Part shown: piece after piece, positions 6,930 to 16,063 of the stretch
Position numbering within the stretch: position 1 is the first letter of the stretch
Layout: each line of letters starts with the position of its first letter
DNA from: an uncultured Alphaproteobacteria bacterium
GTDB taxonomy: Bacteria; Pseudomonadota; Alphaproteobacteria; Micavibrionales; Micavibrionaceae
Reading direction: 5' to 3'
DNA length: 64,000 nucleotides
Assembly: GCA_946480475.1 (NCBI GenBank)
Contig: CAMLJM010000004.1
Coordinates: 61,297-125,296, forward strand
Notes under the pieces: model-generated
What the model was told of the DNA's origin: nothing
What the model saw: the letters and a program-made list of their open reading frames with translations, nothing else
Database searches by the model: none
Position numbers and translations under genes: made by a program

Positions 6930-8972
6930 ATGAGTCTTTTTGGATCCTTATTCACCGGTGTTTCTGGCCTGGGCGCACAATCGCAATCCACGGCAATGAT
7001 CGCGAACAACATCGCCAACGTAAACACTGTCGGTTTTAAACGTTCGGAAGCTGCGTTCTACAGCTTGGTAACATCTGAAGGCCGCTCTTCCCGCTATTCA
7101 CCGGGTACAGTGGCTGTTAACCGCGTACAGCGCGTGAACCAGCAAGGCCCGATCCAGCAGACAGGTTCAACAACCGATGCCGCCATCTCTGGCAACGGTA
7201 TGTTCCCGGTCAAACGCGATGCTATCGATGATCAGGAATTTCTATATACACGCAGTGGCTCATTCAGTGAAGATGCGAACGGTCAGCTTCGCAACACGGC
7301 AGGTTTTGCCCTGTACGGATGGCCTATCGACACGAACGGCGATATACCTTCTGCCTCAGGCGACTTGAGTTCCTTGCAGCCGGTGAACGTAGCCTTCCTG
7401 GGTGGCCTGACACGTCCGACATCTTCAGGTGAGATCTCCCTGAACCTGAATGCTGACGAAGTTGACTCAACACTGGCCAACGTGGCTTCCTCTCCGGCCG
7501 ACTTCTCCCGTGGCCTTACAGTGTATGACACTCTCGGCTCCGCACAGGTTCTGACTTTTGAATACACCAAGACATATGGGCCGCAAGGTACATCTGCCGG
7601 CACAGTCGGCGACCTTTCCGCAACCAGCAACCTGGTGACAAACCTCGGCATGACTGTCGGCGATCAATTCTCGATCGCTGTTGACGGGGGCCCGGCGTCG
7701 ACCTTCACCGTGACATCAACATCCACGGTCAATGACATTATTGTCTTCGTCAATGCGGTTCCGGGCGCCGAAGCCTTCATCGGTAACGATGGTGAACTGG
7801 TGTTCCAACGTACTGAATTTGAAGGCGGCAACACGCAATTCATCACAACGGCTAACGTTACCGGCAACCCACTGATCGCGTTAGGGATGCAGGCTGGCAC
7901 ATTCTTCTCGAATGACCTGTCAACAGCGACAGTCACAGCAACAGGCACAACCGGTGGTCTGGTTGACGGCACCCCTGGTCCTGCCACAACACTGGCGTCA
8001 CTTGGCCTCAACCCCGGTGACACACTGACAGTCGACCTTGATGGTTCAGGCGCACCCACCACATTCACTGTGGGCGCCGGTGACGATATCGACGACATCC
8101 TGACCTTCCTTGATGGCGTGACAGGCGTTCCAGGCTCCGCAATCATCAATGCACTAGGGCGTTTGGAAGTTACACACAGCCGCCTTTCACCCCTTGATGC
8201 CCGTATCGGTTTTGGCGGCGTGAACGTAGCCAGCGCACTGGGCCTGAGCACAACACAAAGCTATTACGCCGCTGGTTATGCGAACGGTTCCGCTGCGGAT
8301 ACGCCACCGTACAGCTCGGGCGGCTATCCTGCCCTGCAAAGTTTGCCGGGTGATGCTGAATACAACAACCGCGGCTGGTGGAACGTCCGTATTGTTCACC
8401 CAAACGGCACCACGGTCACAAACGGCCTGATTAATTTCGACGGTGACGGCAACATGAATGCCCTGCCTGACTCGGCTGGCAACATTGACCTGAACCTGAC
8501 GCAGATCGACTGGGGCAATGGTTCTGATCCGCAAAATATCGACATCGATATTGAACGTTTCAGCCAATTCGCCGGTAACTATAACGTGATTTTCTCCGAT
8601 CAGAACGGCGCCGAGCTGGGCCTTCGTACAGGTGTCGAGATTACACGTGATGGTTTCGTGGTTGCCCGCTTCTCAAACGGCGCCTCTACCAACCTTTACA
8701 AGATACCGCTGGTGACATTCGCCAACGTGAACGGCCTTACGGAAGTTTCAGGTACGGCTTACGCCGAGAACGAACTTTCTGGTGAGGAAAACCTCCGCGA
8801 GGCCGGAAACGGCGGCGCAGGCTTCCTCGAGCCGTCGACCATTGAATCTTCAAACGTCGACCTGGCCGATGAATTCGCAAAACTGATCGTAAGCCAGCGT
8901 GCTTACTCGGCGAACACCAAAGTGATCACAACGGTCGACCAGATGACGGAAGAATTACTGAGACTGAGATAA
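6930..8972 (+). CDS. flgE: Flagellar hook protein FlgE, enlarged (680 aa)
   Basis: Builds the hook, the universal joint between rod and filament. The N-terminus LFGSLFTGVSGLGAQS...NNIANVNTVGFKRSEAAFYS and the C-terminus SNVDLADEFAKLIVSQRAYSANTKV are diagnostic axial-protein ends. At 680 aa it is much longer than enterobacterial FlgE. Much of the extra length is two related segments at about residues 230-320 and 352-440, each reading 'LG..GD...V..DG....TFTV....T/DIDDI..F...V.G....I...G.L...' like Flagellin_IN-type modules. A strong ribosome site (AAAGGAGG) precedes the ATG. Confidence 0.96.
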   Translation: MSLFGSLFTGVSGLGAQSQSTAMIANNIANVNTVGFKRSEAAFYSLVTSEGRSSRYSPGTVAVNRVQRVNQQGPIQQTGSTTDAAISGNGMFPVKRDAIDDQEFLYTRSGSFSEDANGQLRNTAGFALYGWPIDTNGDIPSASGDLSSLQPVNVAFLGGLTRPTSSGEISLNLNADEVDSTLANVASSPADFSRGLTVYDTLGSAQVLTFEYTKTYGPQGTSAGTVGDLSATSNLVTNLGMTVGDQFSIAVDGGPASTFTVTSTSTVNDIIVFVNAVPGAEAFIGNDGELVFQRTEFEGGNTQFITTANVTGNPLIALGMQAGTFFSNDLSTATVTATGTTGGLVDGTPGPATTLASLGLNPGDTLTVDLDGSGAPTTFTVGAGDDIDDILTFLDGVTGVPGSAIINALGRLEVTHSRLSPLDARIGFGGVNVASALGLSTTQSYYAAGYANGSAADTPPYSSGGYPALQSLPGDAEYNNRGWWNVRIVHPNGTTVTNGLINFDGDGNMNALPDSAGNIDLNLTQIDWGNGSDPQNIDIDIERFSQFAGNYNVIFSDQNGAELGLRTGVEITRDGFVVARFSNGASTNLYKIPLVTFANVNGLTEVSGTAYAENELSGEENLREAGNGGAGFLEPSTIESSNVDLADEFAKLIVSQRAYSANTKVITTVDQMTEELLRLR

Positions 8973-9026
8973 CAACCTAACAAACCTTAATAACGAATAA
9001 GAATTGGTCATTGAAAGGATAAGAAA

Positions 9027-10778
9027 ATGACAAACGATGTAGTCCTCACCGCAGCCTTGAGAGCAAACCTGCTGTCACTGCAAAACACGCAAGGCCTGAT
9101 TGATACGACACAATATCGTCTGGCGACAGGCCGCAAGGTTAACTCTGCGCTTGATAACCCGCAGTCATTCTTCGCCTCTCAGGCGCTGAACAACCGCGCC
9201 AGCGACTTAACTCGTCTGCTGGATGGTATCGGGCAGTCGATCCAGGTGATCAAAGCCGCCGATAACGGTATTACAGCCCTCACCCGTCTGGTTGAACAAG
9301 CTGACTCCGTAGCCAAGCAAGCCCGTGACGTTCTGGCCGCCGGTCAGGCCGAGGCGAAAGTCACAGGTAACCGTGACTTGCGCGGTGTAAATGACCTGAC
9401 AGCGCTTCCTGGCATTACTGATGCGGGCGGCGATATTCTGCGTTTTTCTATCACAACAGAAGACGGCACAGCCGTTGATCTGGGTGCGTATGGCGCGGGT
9501 GTTGCCACAGCGACAGCTGATGTGACTATTACCCCGAACATGTCTACTTCGGAGCTTCTGGCTGCTATCAACAATCTCCATATTGAAGATGATGCTGGCG
9601 CAGCTCTTGGAATTCAAGCGTTCGAAGCAACACTTGATGATAAAGGTCAGATTGTTATCAAAACACTGAATGGCGGTGATTTCCGTATGCAGTTTATTTC
9701 AGCTGCCGCAGGCACGCCTGAGAACGATGCTGGAAACCTGTCTCTGGCTGCCGACCTTGGATTCAGCTCTACATCGCGCCTGATTCCCGATGGCGCGGGA
9801 ACCAACAACGTTGAATTTTCATCTGTTGCCGATGTTGCCTTAACATCTTTCTCTCTGCGTAACGCTACATCAGGCAACGTAGCGCAGGCCAGCCTTACAC
9901 TAGACCAAGTAGAAGATGAAGCAGGTAACGCCTTGTTTGCCAACATCGATAACGCCGCTGATGTATTCCGCATCAGTATCAATGGTTCTGGTATCCAGGA
10001 CATTGATTTGTGGGATGGCACAAGCGCCATTTCAATCCAAGGTTTTGTCGATCAAATCAATGGCAACTCGTCACTTAATACCAAGATCAAGGCATCCTAT
10101 GACGATGTCACAGGTGAAATCAGTATCGAAGCAATCGATGGCAATGTGACCAGCATCGAAATGGGCGTTGCCGGTGACGATGCTGTTCTTGCAAACCTTG
10201 GCTTTGGCCTCACCAACCTTGTTGCTGGCGCTGCTGGCGAAGAGATGCGTGAAACCATCCGTCTTGCCGCGGCTGCCGGACAACTGGCAGCGCTGGAAGC
10301 GGACTTTGACAACCTGCGTGAGCAGATGACAGAGCTGGTTTCCAACGGCGATACCGCATACCGCGGCACCAACCTGCTGATGGGCGACAACCTGCTGACC
10401 GTGTTCAACGAGTTCCGCACCAGCAGCCTGACAACCGAAGGCGTGACATTCACAGCCGAAGGCCTGGGCCTGGGCGAAGCCAACTTCTCCCGTATCAGCT
10501 CGACAGAAGAAATTCTGGCCGATGTTCGTGATGCGCTAGGACTGGTTCGTAACTTCGGCGGCACGCTGGCAAACGATCTGTCGATCATCCAGACCCGCGA
10601 AGATTACAGCAAAAACCTGATCAATACGCTGACGGAAGGTTCAGACAAGCTGACCGTCGCTGACCAGAACGAAGAAGGCGCGAAATTACTGGCCCTGCAA
10701 ACCAGACAACAGCTGGGTGTTACATCCCTGTCGCTGGCTTCGCAGTCGCAGCAGTCTATCCTGCGTCTGTTTGGTTAG
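9027..10778 (+). CDS. Flagellin 1 (583 aa)
   Basis: Filament subunit. The N-terminal D0/D1 helix (LTAALRANLLSLQNTQ, then TGRKVNSALDNPQSFF) and the C-terminal D1/D0 part (KLTVADQNEEGAKLLALQTRQQLG) are diagnostic. The middle, about residues 130-400, is variable and holds Flagellin_IN-like modules. It is nearly identical to flagellin 2 at both ends but diverged in the middle. The leader is short, with the ribosome site AAAGGATAAG and no obvious hairpin, unlike flagellin 2. No sigma-54 element was seen upstream, so it may be read through from flgE. No cysteine or signal peptide, as expected for a protein exported through the flagellar channel. Confidence 0.96.
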   Translation: MTNDVVLTAALRANLLSLQNTQGLIDTTQYRLATGRKVNSALDNPQSFFASQALNNRASDLTRLLDGIGQSIQVIKAADNGITALTRLVEQADSVAKQARDVLAAGQAEAKVTGNRDLRGVNDLTALPGITDAGGDILRFSITTEDGTAVDLGAYGAGVATATADVTITPNMSTSELLAAINNLHIEDDAGAALGIQAFEATLDDKGQIVIKTLNGGDFRMQFISAAAGTPENDAGNLSLAADLGFSSTSRLIPDGAGTNNVEFSSVADVALTSFSLRNATSGNVAQASLTLDQVEDEAGNALFANIDNAADVFRISINGSGIQDIDLWDGTSAISIQGFVDQINGNSSLNTKIKASYDDVTGEISIEAIDGNVTSIEMGVAGDDAVLANLGFGLTNLVAGAAGEEMRETIRLAAAAGQLAALEADFDNLREQMTELVSNGDTAYRGTNLLMGDNLLTVFNEFRTSSLTTEGVTFTAEGLGLGEANFSRISSTEEILADVRDALGLVRNFGGTLANDLSIIQTREDYSKNLINTLTEGSDKLTVADQNEEGAKLLALQTRQQLGVTSLSLASQSQQSILRLFG

Positions 10779-10792
10779 GCTTAACAAGTTAA

Positions 10793-10903
10793 GTCGGGGG
10801 AGGAACTCCAGACCGACATGGTATAGAACAGTGGCTGTGCTGACCAAGGATGGTCATCCACAGTGGTAGTAACCCTCGATTCGGTAGGAACCGGGCGCTG
10901 TTC
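10793..10903 (+). ncRNA. Structured untranslated RNA region downstream of flagellin 1
   Basis: Several nested stems can be read by eye. GTCGG (10793-10797) pairs with CCGAC (10813-10817), enclosing GGAG/CTCC. A multibranch is closed by GAACAG (10826-10831) with CTGTTC (10898-10903). Inside it, CTGTG/CACAG (10835-10839/10859-10863) encloses TGACC/GGTCA, and CGGT/ACCG (10882-10893) forms a third arm. There is no open frame of note. A strong terminator follows at 10913. It could be the flagellin 3' UTR, an independent small RNA, or a leader of the methyltransferase gene. I do not recognise an Rfam family. Confidence 0.55.
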
Positions 10904-10912
10904 GAACCCAGA

Positions 10913-10956
10913 TACGCCGGGAATGAGGCAGAAGCCCTCTTTCCGGCGTACTCTTT
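10913..10956 (+). terminator. Terminator after flagellin 1 / structured RNA
   Basis: Stem of about 15 bp with one bulge: TACGCCGG...GAGG (10913-10928) against CCTC...CCGGCGTA ending at 10950, loop CAGAAGC, followed by CTCTTTATAA. The loop core GGCAGAAGCC recurs in the flagellin 2 terminator. Confidence 0.75.
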
Positions 10957-10993
10957 ATAAGAGTAAACTGATAGCTGAAATCAGGAGCCTTAC

Positions 10994-13072
10994 ATGAACA
11001 GAAAAGAACGCCGTATTGCCGAGAAAAAGCTGGAAAAGAAGACCGGAGTCAAAACAACACCTGCAACCTCATCTGCGAAGGCACAAGAATTCAAAAATCA
11101 AGCGATGACTCTGAAGGCCAACGGGCAAGACGCCGAGGCCATTCCCCTGTTTGTTGAAGCAATGAAAGCTGATTCATCGCTTGCGGATGTCCATTTCACC
11201 CTAGCAGTCATGGCCCGTACAAAACAGGAGCTAAAACTAGACATAAACGAAATCAATAGAAATATCCGTGACAAAGATAAACTTTGTAAATCATATCTGG
11301 TCATTCTCAATATCCTGAAAAGCAGGAAGCAGTATAAAGAAGCGTTAATCTGCCAGGAAGAATTATGCCGGTTAATGCCGGAAAATCTGGATGAAAAAGC
11401 AAATCTGGCATTGCTATATAATCTGGATTCTCAGCGCACAAAAGCATTGGAAACTCTTGCTGAAATTATGCGCGACCACCCGGCAGAAAAGAAATACAAA
11501 GGTTTGTTTCTAAGCATTATGGGGCCCATACTCTTGCAGGGTCATAACCCCCTGTTAAAACAAGCGCTACAATCTTCTTTCGATAACATATACGAAGCTA
11601 ACCTCGCCAAAGCCTATCCTGTCTGGATAAATCTGATCATAAATGACCCTCAATGCAGTGACATGAAAAGGACCGAAAGGCTCCTTACCCAGGACGATTT
11701 TGATCAATGGACAAAAAGCAATAAACCAGAAGACTGCAATTTCCTGGCCGATCCTTTTTTTCTGGATGGCTTGCGGCTGCTGATTATCTGCGACCCTGTA
11801 CTGGAGAAGTTTTTAACACGTATGAGGCGCTGGCTATGCCTGAACGCCATGCAGCTTGCGGCAGAAAAACGTCTTGAAAAATTTATGCCTTTCCTATGCG
11901 CGCTGGGAGAGCAGAGCTTCTTCAATGAATATATATATGCGCAGACGGATGAGGAAATTTCTGTAATTCATCAGTTAATAGATCAAATCCGCCAGCAACG
12001 CGAAACCGGACTTTTATCCGATCAGGCCTATGCCTTGGTAGCTTGTTACAACCCACTGATTGAGGCATTCCCCGCAGCAGAACCGGAGCTTGCGAAGCTA
12101 GCAAAGGAATCTACCCATTTTTCACAATTGATGAATGTTCAATTCAACGCCCCCAGGATAGAAGCGCAACTCAAAACGCAACTTGAATCTTTTGGGGCTA
12201 TGAAGGATGCGGTCTCGCAGAAAGTCCAACAACAATATGAAGAACATCCCTATCCGCGCTGGAACTCTTTAAATAACTATCCCCTGCCCAACGATGACCT
12301 GCCATTTGTGCAGGAATTGCGCTACAAGCCTTACCGCATTCTGGTTGCTGGCTGCGGCACCGGTCGACATGCAATTGGTACGGCAGCATGTTATCCGCAT
12401 GCGCATGTGACCGCGATTGACCTGAGCCGTGACAGCCTGGCTTATGCCCAGAGAAAGGCGACTGAATCAGGCCTGGCAAGCCGTTTGCGTTTTATCAACG
12501 CAGACATACTGGATATGAAGGACTGGCATGGTCAGTTCGACATTATTGAGTCATCCGGAGTCCTGCATCATATGGATGATCCGTTCAAGGGCTGGGAGAC
12601 TCTTAACAACCTTCTTATTCCAGGCGGATACTTCAAAGTCGGGCTTTACAGCGCGTTAGCGCGTGCGCAAATTGTCGAGGCGCGGAATTTTGTTGCCCAG
12701 GGCGGTTACGCGTCAACAGATGACGGCATTCGCCAGTGCCGCAATGACATCCTGGCTCTGCCGACCTCTCACCCCATGCGCAAAAAGCTGATCAGTTTCA
12801 CTGATTTCTTTTCCACGTCGCTGCTACGAGATTTGATTTTCCATGTGCAGGAACATCGCATGACCCTGCCCCAGATCAACGACATGATGAAGAAGCTGAA
12901 CCTCCGCTGCATCAGCGTTAATATGACTATTCCAGAAATCGTCACGCGTTTTGATAAAATGTTTCCTCAGGACATAAACCGCACAAACCTGATGAACTGG
13001 CATGAATTTGAACAGCAATTCCCGGAAACTTTTTCCGGAATGTATCAATTCTGGAGCCAAAAACAGATCTAA
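10994..13072 (+). CDS. TPR protein fused to class I SAM-dependent methyltransferase (692 aa)
   Basis: The N-terminus MNRKERRIAEKKLEKK is strongly basic. Residues ~25-200 form TPR-like helical pairs (AKAQEFKNQAMTLKANGQDAEAIPLF is one repeat), then a helical middle. From about residue 435 comes a class I methyltransferase: motif I LVAGCGTGRHAIG at ~448, acidic ribose-binding AIDLS at the end of strand 2, then NADI, IIESSGVLHHMDDP and LLIPGGYFKVGLYS. The natural inference from its position between two flagellin genes is modification of flagellin or its glycan; that is not shown by sequence. Start supported by AGGAG nine bases upstream. It has its own transcription gap on both sides (terminator before, structured leader of flagellin 2 after). 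Confidence 0.85.
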   Translation: MNRKERRIAEKKLEKKTGVKTTPATSSAKAQEFKNQAMTLKANGQDAEAIPLFVEAMKADSSLADVHFTLAVMARTKQELKLDINEINRNIRDKDKLCKSYLVILNILKSRKQYKEALICQEELCRLMPENLDEKANLALLYNLDSQRTKALETLAEIMRDHPAEKKYKGLFLSIMGPILLQGHNPLLKQALQSSFDNIYEANLAKAYPVWINLIINDPQCSDMKRTERLLTQDDFDQWTKSNKPEDCNFLADPFFLDGLRLLIICDPVLEKFLTRMRRWLCLNAMQLAAEKRLEKFMPFLCALGEQSFFNEYIYAQTDEEISVIHQLIDQIRQQRETGLLSDQAYALVACYNPLIEAFPAAEPELAKLAKESTHFSQLMNVQFNAPRIEAQLKTQLESFGAMKDAVSQKVQQQYEEHPYPRWNSLNNYPLPNDDLPFVQELRYKPYRILVAGCGTGRHAIGTAACYPHAHVTAIDLSRDSLAYAQRKATESGLASRLRFINADILDMKDWHGQFDIIESSGVLHHMDDPFKGWETLNNLLIPGGYFKVGLYSALARAQIVEARNFVAQGGYASTDDGIRQCRNDILALPTSHPMRKKLISFTDFFSTSLLRDLIFHVQEHRMTLPQINDMMKKLNLRCISVNMTIPEIVTRFDKMFPQDINRTNLMNWHEFEQQFPETFSGMYQFWSQKQI

Positions 13073-13139
13073 TTTTTATGGAATTTAATATTCTCAATGA
13101 CTTAGGGGAAAACCGGTGGTATTTTAGTTAAACTCTTTG

Positions 13140-13220
13140 TTAAGACTTCGCGTCTTAATATAGAGAAATAGGGATCAGGAGGATTCTGGTCCCCCATAAC
13201 TTAGGAAACCTAGGAAAGGA
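13140..13220 (+). promoter_or_regulatory. Structured 5' leader of flagellin 2
   Basis: Three consecutive hairpins precede the start codon: TTAAGAC/GTCTTAA (13140-13158); GGGATCAG/CTGGTCCC (13171-13193) with loop GAGGATT; and CTTAGG/CCTAGG (13200-13214) with loop AAA. The ribosome site AAAGGA (13215-13220) follows immediately. Flagellin 1 has nothing similar. In Caulobacter FlbT acts on the 5' leader of a flagellin mRNA, and flbT is the next gene but one here, so this leader is a candidate FlbT target. Confidence 0.6.
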
Positions 13221-13229
13221 ACCCTAATC

Positions 13230-14969
13230 ATGACATCCGATGTCGTTCTTACGGCAGCGTTACGCTCTAACCTGCTCTCGCTGCAAAACACCCAAAGTGC
13301 GATTGATACAACACAGTTCCGTCTTGCCACGGGACGTAAAGTTAATTCCGCTCTCGATAACCCGCAATCTTTCTTCGCCGCACAGGCCCTGAACAACCGC
13401 GCCAGCGACTTAACACGTCTGCTTGACTCGATTGGCCAGTCCATTCAGGTGATTAAAGCTGCCGATAATGGTGTTACCGCTCTGACCAAGCTGGTTGAGC
13501 AGGCAGATTCCATTGCACAATCCGCTCGTGACGCACTTGCTGGTGGTCAATCAGAAGCAAAAGTGGTTGGCGATCGCGATCTCAGTGGCATTGATGATAT
13601 TACCAGCCTGCCTGGTATCGCCAACGGCGACATCCTGACATTCTCTATCACTGATGAGAACGGCGATGCTGTTAACCTTGGCGCTTACGGTGGTGCTGCC
13701 GCAGCGACTGCTAACGTTACACTGAACACTAACGACTCGATTGAAGAAGTGATTGCTGAAATCAACACTTTGTCCCTTCAAGTTGATGGTGCTGGTAACG
13801 CTATCGGTGAGCAAGCCTTTGAGGCCTCACTCGACGAAGACGGCAATCTGCAAATCCGCACGCTGAATGGTGGCGATTTCCGTCTCCAATTCGTTTCTGC
13901 TTTGGCTACAGATGCTGGTGACTTGGCTCTCGCCTCTGATCTCGGCTTTGCCGATATCGCTCGCGTGACCGGACAAGGTGGTGCTGCCAACAACAACACC
14001 ATTGAATTTACTGCGCTAGCTGATGTTGCTCTCCGATCTTTTGCCCTGTATGACTCGACAACAACACCTGATGAGATCGCACAACGAAGCGATGTCCTTA
14101 GCAACCTTGTTGACGAGAACGGGACAGCTCTGTTTGCCAACATTAACGCTGGTACGGACGATTATCTGATCGGCGTTAATGGAGGTACGCGTCAAACAAT
14201 CGAATTGGCAAACGCTGCTAACACGGCCGTGACAATTCAGGACTTTATTGATGATATCAATGCCAACTCTACCCTGAATCAAAGTATCGTTGCCGAGTTT
14301 GATGATGAAACTGGCGTGCTTTCAATCAGAGCCATCTCAGCTGATGTCAAAAGCATTGAGGTTGGTCAGGCGACAGCCTCGACTGCAACAGCAAACTTTG
14401 GCTTCGGTCTGAACGGTGCAATTGCCAACGCTGGCACAAACGAAGCGATTGAAAGTATCCGGCTTTCTGCAGCAGCCGGTGAACTGGCGCAGTTCGAGGC
14501 AGACTACGACAACATCAGATCACAAATCGATCTGCTGGTGAATGACACAGGTTACCGTGGTACAAACCTGCTGAACGGTGACGACCTGACGACCTTCTTC
14601 AACGAAGATCGCAGCAGTTCTCTGGAAACAGAAGGCACGACGTTTACAGCTGCAGGCTTGGGCCTTGATGCAGCGAACTTCTCACGTACATCAGCCGTGG
14701 ATGATGCATTGGAGCAGGTTCGTGAAGCATTGACTGCAGTTCGTACATTCGGATCTTCATTGGCAAACGATCTGGCTGTTATCCAGACACGCCAGACATT
14801 CACGACAGAACTGATCAACACTCTGAAAGAGGGTTCTGATGCTCTGACCGTGGCTGACCAGAACGAAGAAGGCGCGAAATTGCTGGCCCTTCAAACCAGA
14901 CAACAGCTGGGTGTTACATCCCTGTCGCTGGCATCCCAATCTCAACAATCGATCCTGCGTCTGTTCTAA
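13230..14969 (+). CDS. Flagellin 2 (579 aa)
   Basis: Second filament subunit. The first ~100 residues (LTAALRSNLLSLQNTQ...TGRKVNSALDNPQSFF) and the last ~80 (ALTVADQNEEGAKLLALQTRQQLG...SILRLF) almost match flagellin 1, while residues ~130-400 differ in detail but keep the same module order, including ADVTL/NDSIEEVIAEIN and DFIDDINANSTLNQS Flagellin_IN-like stretches. It follows the methyltransferase gene and precedes flbT and flaF. The two genes are separated paralogues with an intervening gene, not a simple tandem. Confidence 0.96.
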   Translation: MTSDVVLTAALRSNLLSLQNTQSAIDTTQFRLATGRKVNSALDNPQSFFAAQALNNRASDLTRLLDSIGQSIQVIKAADNGVTALTKLVEQADSIAQSARDALAGGQSEAKVVGDRDLSGIDDITSLPGIANGDILTFSITDENGDAVNLGAYGGAAAATANVTLNTNDSIEEVIAEINTLSLQVDGAGNAIGEQAFEASLDEDGNLQIRTLNGGDFRLQFVSALATDAGDLALASDLGFADIARVTGQGGAANNNTIEFTALADVALRSFALYDSTTTPDEIAQRSDVLSNLVDENGTALFANINAGTDDYLIGVNGGTRQTIELANAANTAVTIQDFIDDINANSTLNQSIVAEFDDETGVLSIRAISADVKSIEVGQATASTATANFGFGLNGAIANAGTNEAIESIRLSAAAGELAQFEADYDNIRSQIDLLVNDTGYRGTNLLNGDDLTTFFNEDRSSSLETEGTTFTAAGLGLDAANFSRTSAVDDALEQVREALTAVRTFGSSLANDLAVIQTRQTFTTELINTLKEGSDALTVADQNEEGAKLLALQTRQQLGVTSLSLASQSQQSILRLF

Positions 14970-15009
14970 GAATAGAACGCCGCGCAAGACGCGATTTAGA
15001 GTTAATACC

Positions 15010-15042
15010 AAAACCGGAGGCAGAAGCCTCCGGTTTTATTTT
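15010..15042 (+). terminator. Terminator after flagellin 2
   Basis: Perfect 12-bp stem AAAACCGGAGGC (15010-15021) / GCCTCCGGTTTT (15026-15037), loop AGAA, followed by ATTTTATA. Confidence 0.92.
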
Positions 15043-15178
15043 ATAGGACATATTCCTAACCCAAAGATTGTCGTAAAAATCCTTTATATTGCAAATCTTT
15101 ACCTCTTCTTTGCGATTTGGCGGTAGAATGGTAATATAGGTACGGAAGAAGTCCGGAAATCAGGAAAGGAAGAACTCC

Positions 15179-15580
15179 ATGGCCCTTATTATAGATCTCA
15201 AACCCGGTGAAAAGATTCTGATTGGCACAGCCGTCATTACCAATGACAGCCAGCGCACACGCCTGCATATTTCGGGCGACGCCGCCATCCTTCGTGAAAA
15301 AGATGTGATGAAGGAAGAAGAAGCCGACTCACCGGCAAAGAAAATTTATTTCCTGGTCCAGTGTATGTATTTGGCGGCTGATCCCAAGATCTACTTCGAT
15401 AAATATTTCGGGTTGATCCGCGAGATGCAGGCCGCTGCCCCGACCACATCCCTCTTTTTTATGAAGATCAACGATATGATCCTGGAAGGGTCTTATTACA
15501 AGGCGATGAAAGAAGCGCGTGAATTGATGAAGCATGAAGAAGAGCTGATTGGAAATGTCACAAAACAATCCGCCGAATAA
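15179..15580 (+). CDS. flbT: Flagellin mRNA regulator FlbT (133 aa)
   Basis: FlbT is a small cytoplasmic post-transcriptional regulator of flagellin expression, restricted mainly to alphaproteobacteria. The family pattern is clear: LIIDLKPGEKILIGTAVI at the N-terminus, then LREKDVM, a helical AKKIYFLVQCMYLA region and a C-terminal SSYYKA-like helix (EGSYYKAMKEARELM). It overlaps flaF by 26 bases, so the pair is translationally coupled. It follows flagellin 2 after a terminator; a promoter is likely in 15043-15178, but I could not define one. Confidence 0.95.
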   Translation: MALIIDLKPGEKILIGTAVITNDSQRTRLHISGDAAILREKDVMKEEEADSPAKKIYFLVQCMYLAADPKIYFDKYFGLIREMQAAAPTTSLFFMKINDMILEGSYYKAMKEARELMKHEEELIGNVTKQSAE

Positions 15581-16037
15581 CCCTTATGCCAAGGCCTCGG
15601 GTCAGTATGACTCGAGCGCTAAAAACACGACTGCCAACCCGCGTGAAATTGAAGCGCGGGCACTGATACGTGCGAATAAACAGATGCAGGCCTTACAGGC
15701 AAAATGGGATTCAGGCATTACCGCTGAAGAATTAAACGAGGCCCTGACCTTCAACCGCCAGATCTGGATGATGTTCGTTGATACGGCCATTGAGAATACA
15801 GGCGAAGGCCATACGCTGGAACTTCGCAATAACATCGCCAATCTCGGCGGATTCATCTTTAAACATACGATTGACGTGATGGCGAACCCTAAGAAGGAAA
15901 AGCTGGATATCCTGATTGAACTTAATCGTGAGATTGCCGGCGGCCTGATGCAGCAAGCGCCAGGCCAGCAAACAGCGACCACACAGCCGCAAGCAGCCGC
16001 AGCCCCTGCTGGCAGCAGTCACGATATCAAGGCTTAA
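15555..16037 (+). CDS. flaF: Flagellar regulator FlaF (160 aa)
   Basis: FlaF is needed for flagellin export/filament assembly and acts opposite to FlbT. Features: YAKASGQYD near the N-terminus, REIEARALIRANKQMQAL, a helical core with NRQIWMMFVDTA, then LRNNIANLGGFIFKHTIDVM, all typical. The last ~20 residues are Gln/Ala-rich and variable. I chose ATG at 15555; a TTG two codons upstream is possible. The overlap with flbT fits the usual flaF-flbT pairing, though here flbT comes first. Confidence 0.94.
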   Translation: MSQNNPPNNPYAKASGQYDSSAKNTTANPREIEARALIRANKQMQALQAKWDSGITAEELNEALTFNRQIWMMFVDTAIENTGEGHTLELRNNIANLGGFIFKHTIDVMANPKKEKLDILIELNREIAGGLMQQAPGQQTATTQPQAAAAPAGSSHDIKA

Positions 16038-16063
16038 TTGTCTGCTTTTCATAGGAAAAAATA

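Noticed and set aside
10793..10903. RNase P RNA or tmRNA
   Set aside because: Too short, and neither the RNase P core (GAGGAAAGTCC and ACAGAA) nor a tmRNA acceptor/tag frame is present; the GTTCGAAC-like sequence alone is not enough.
13136..13158. CtrA box in the flagellin 2 leader
   Set aside because: TTAA units occur, but the gaps are 8 and 11 bases and no -10 follows at the right distance; they form hairpin arms instead.
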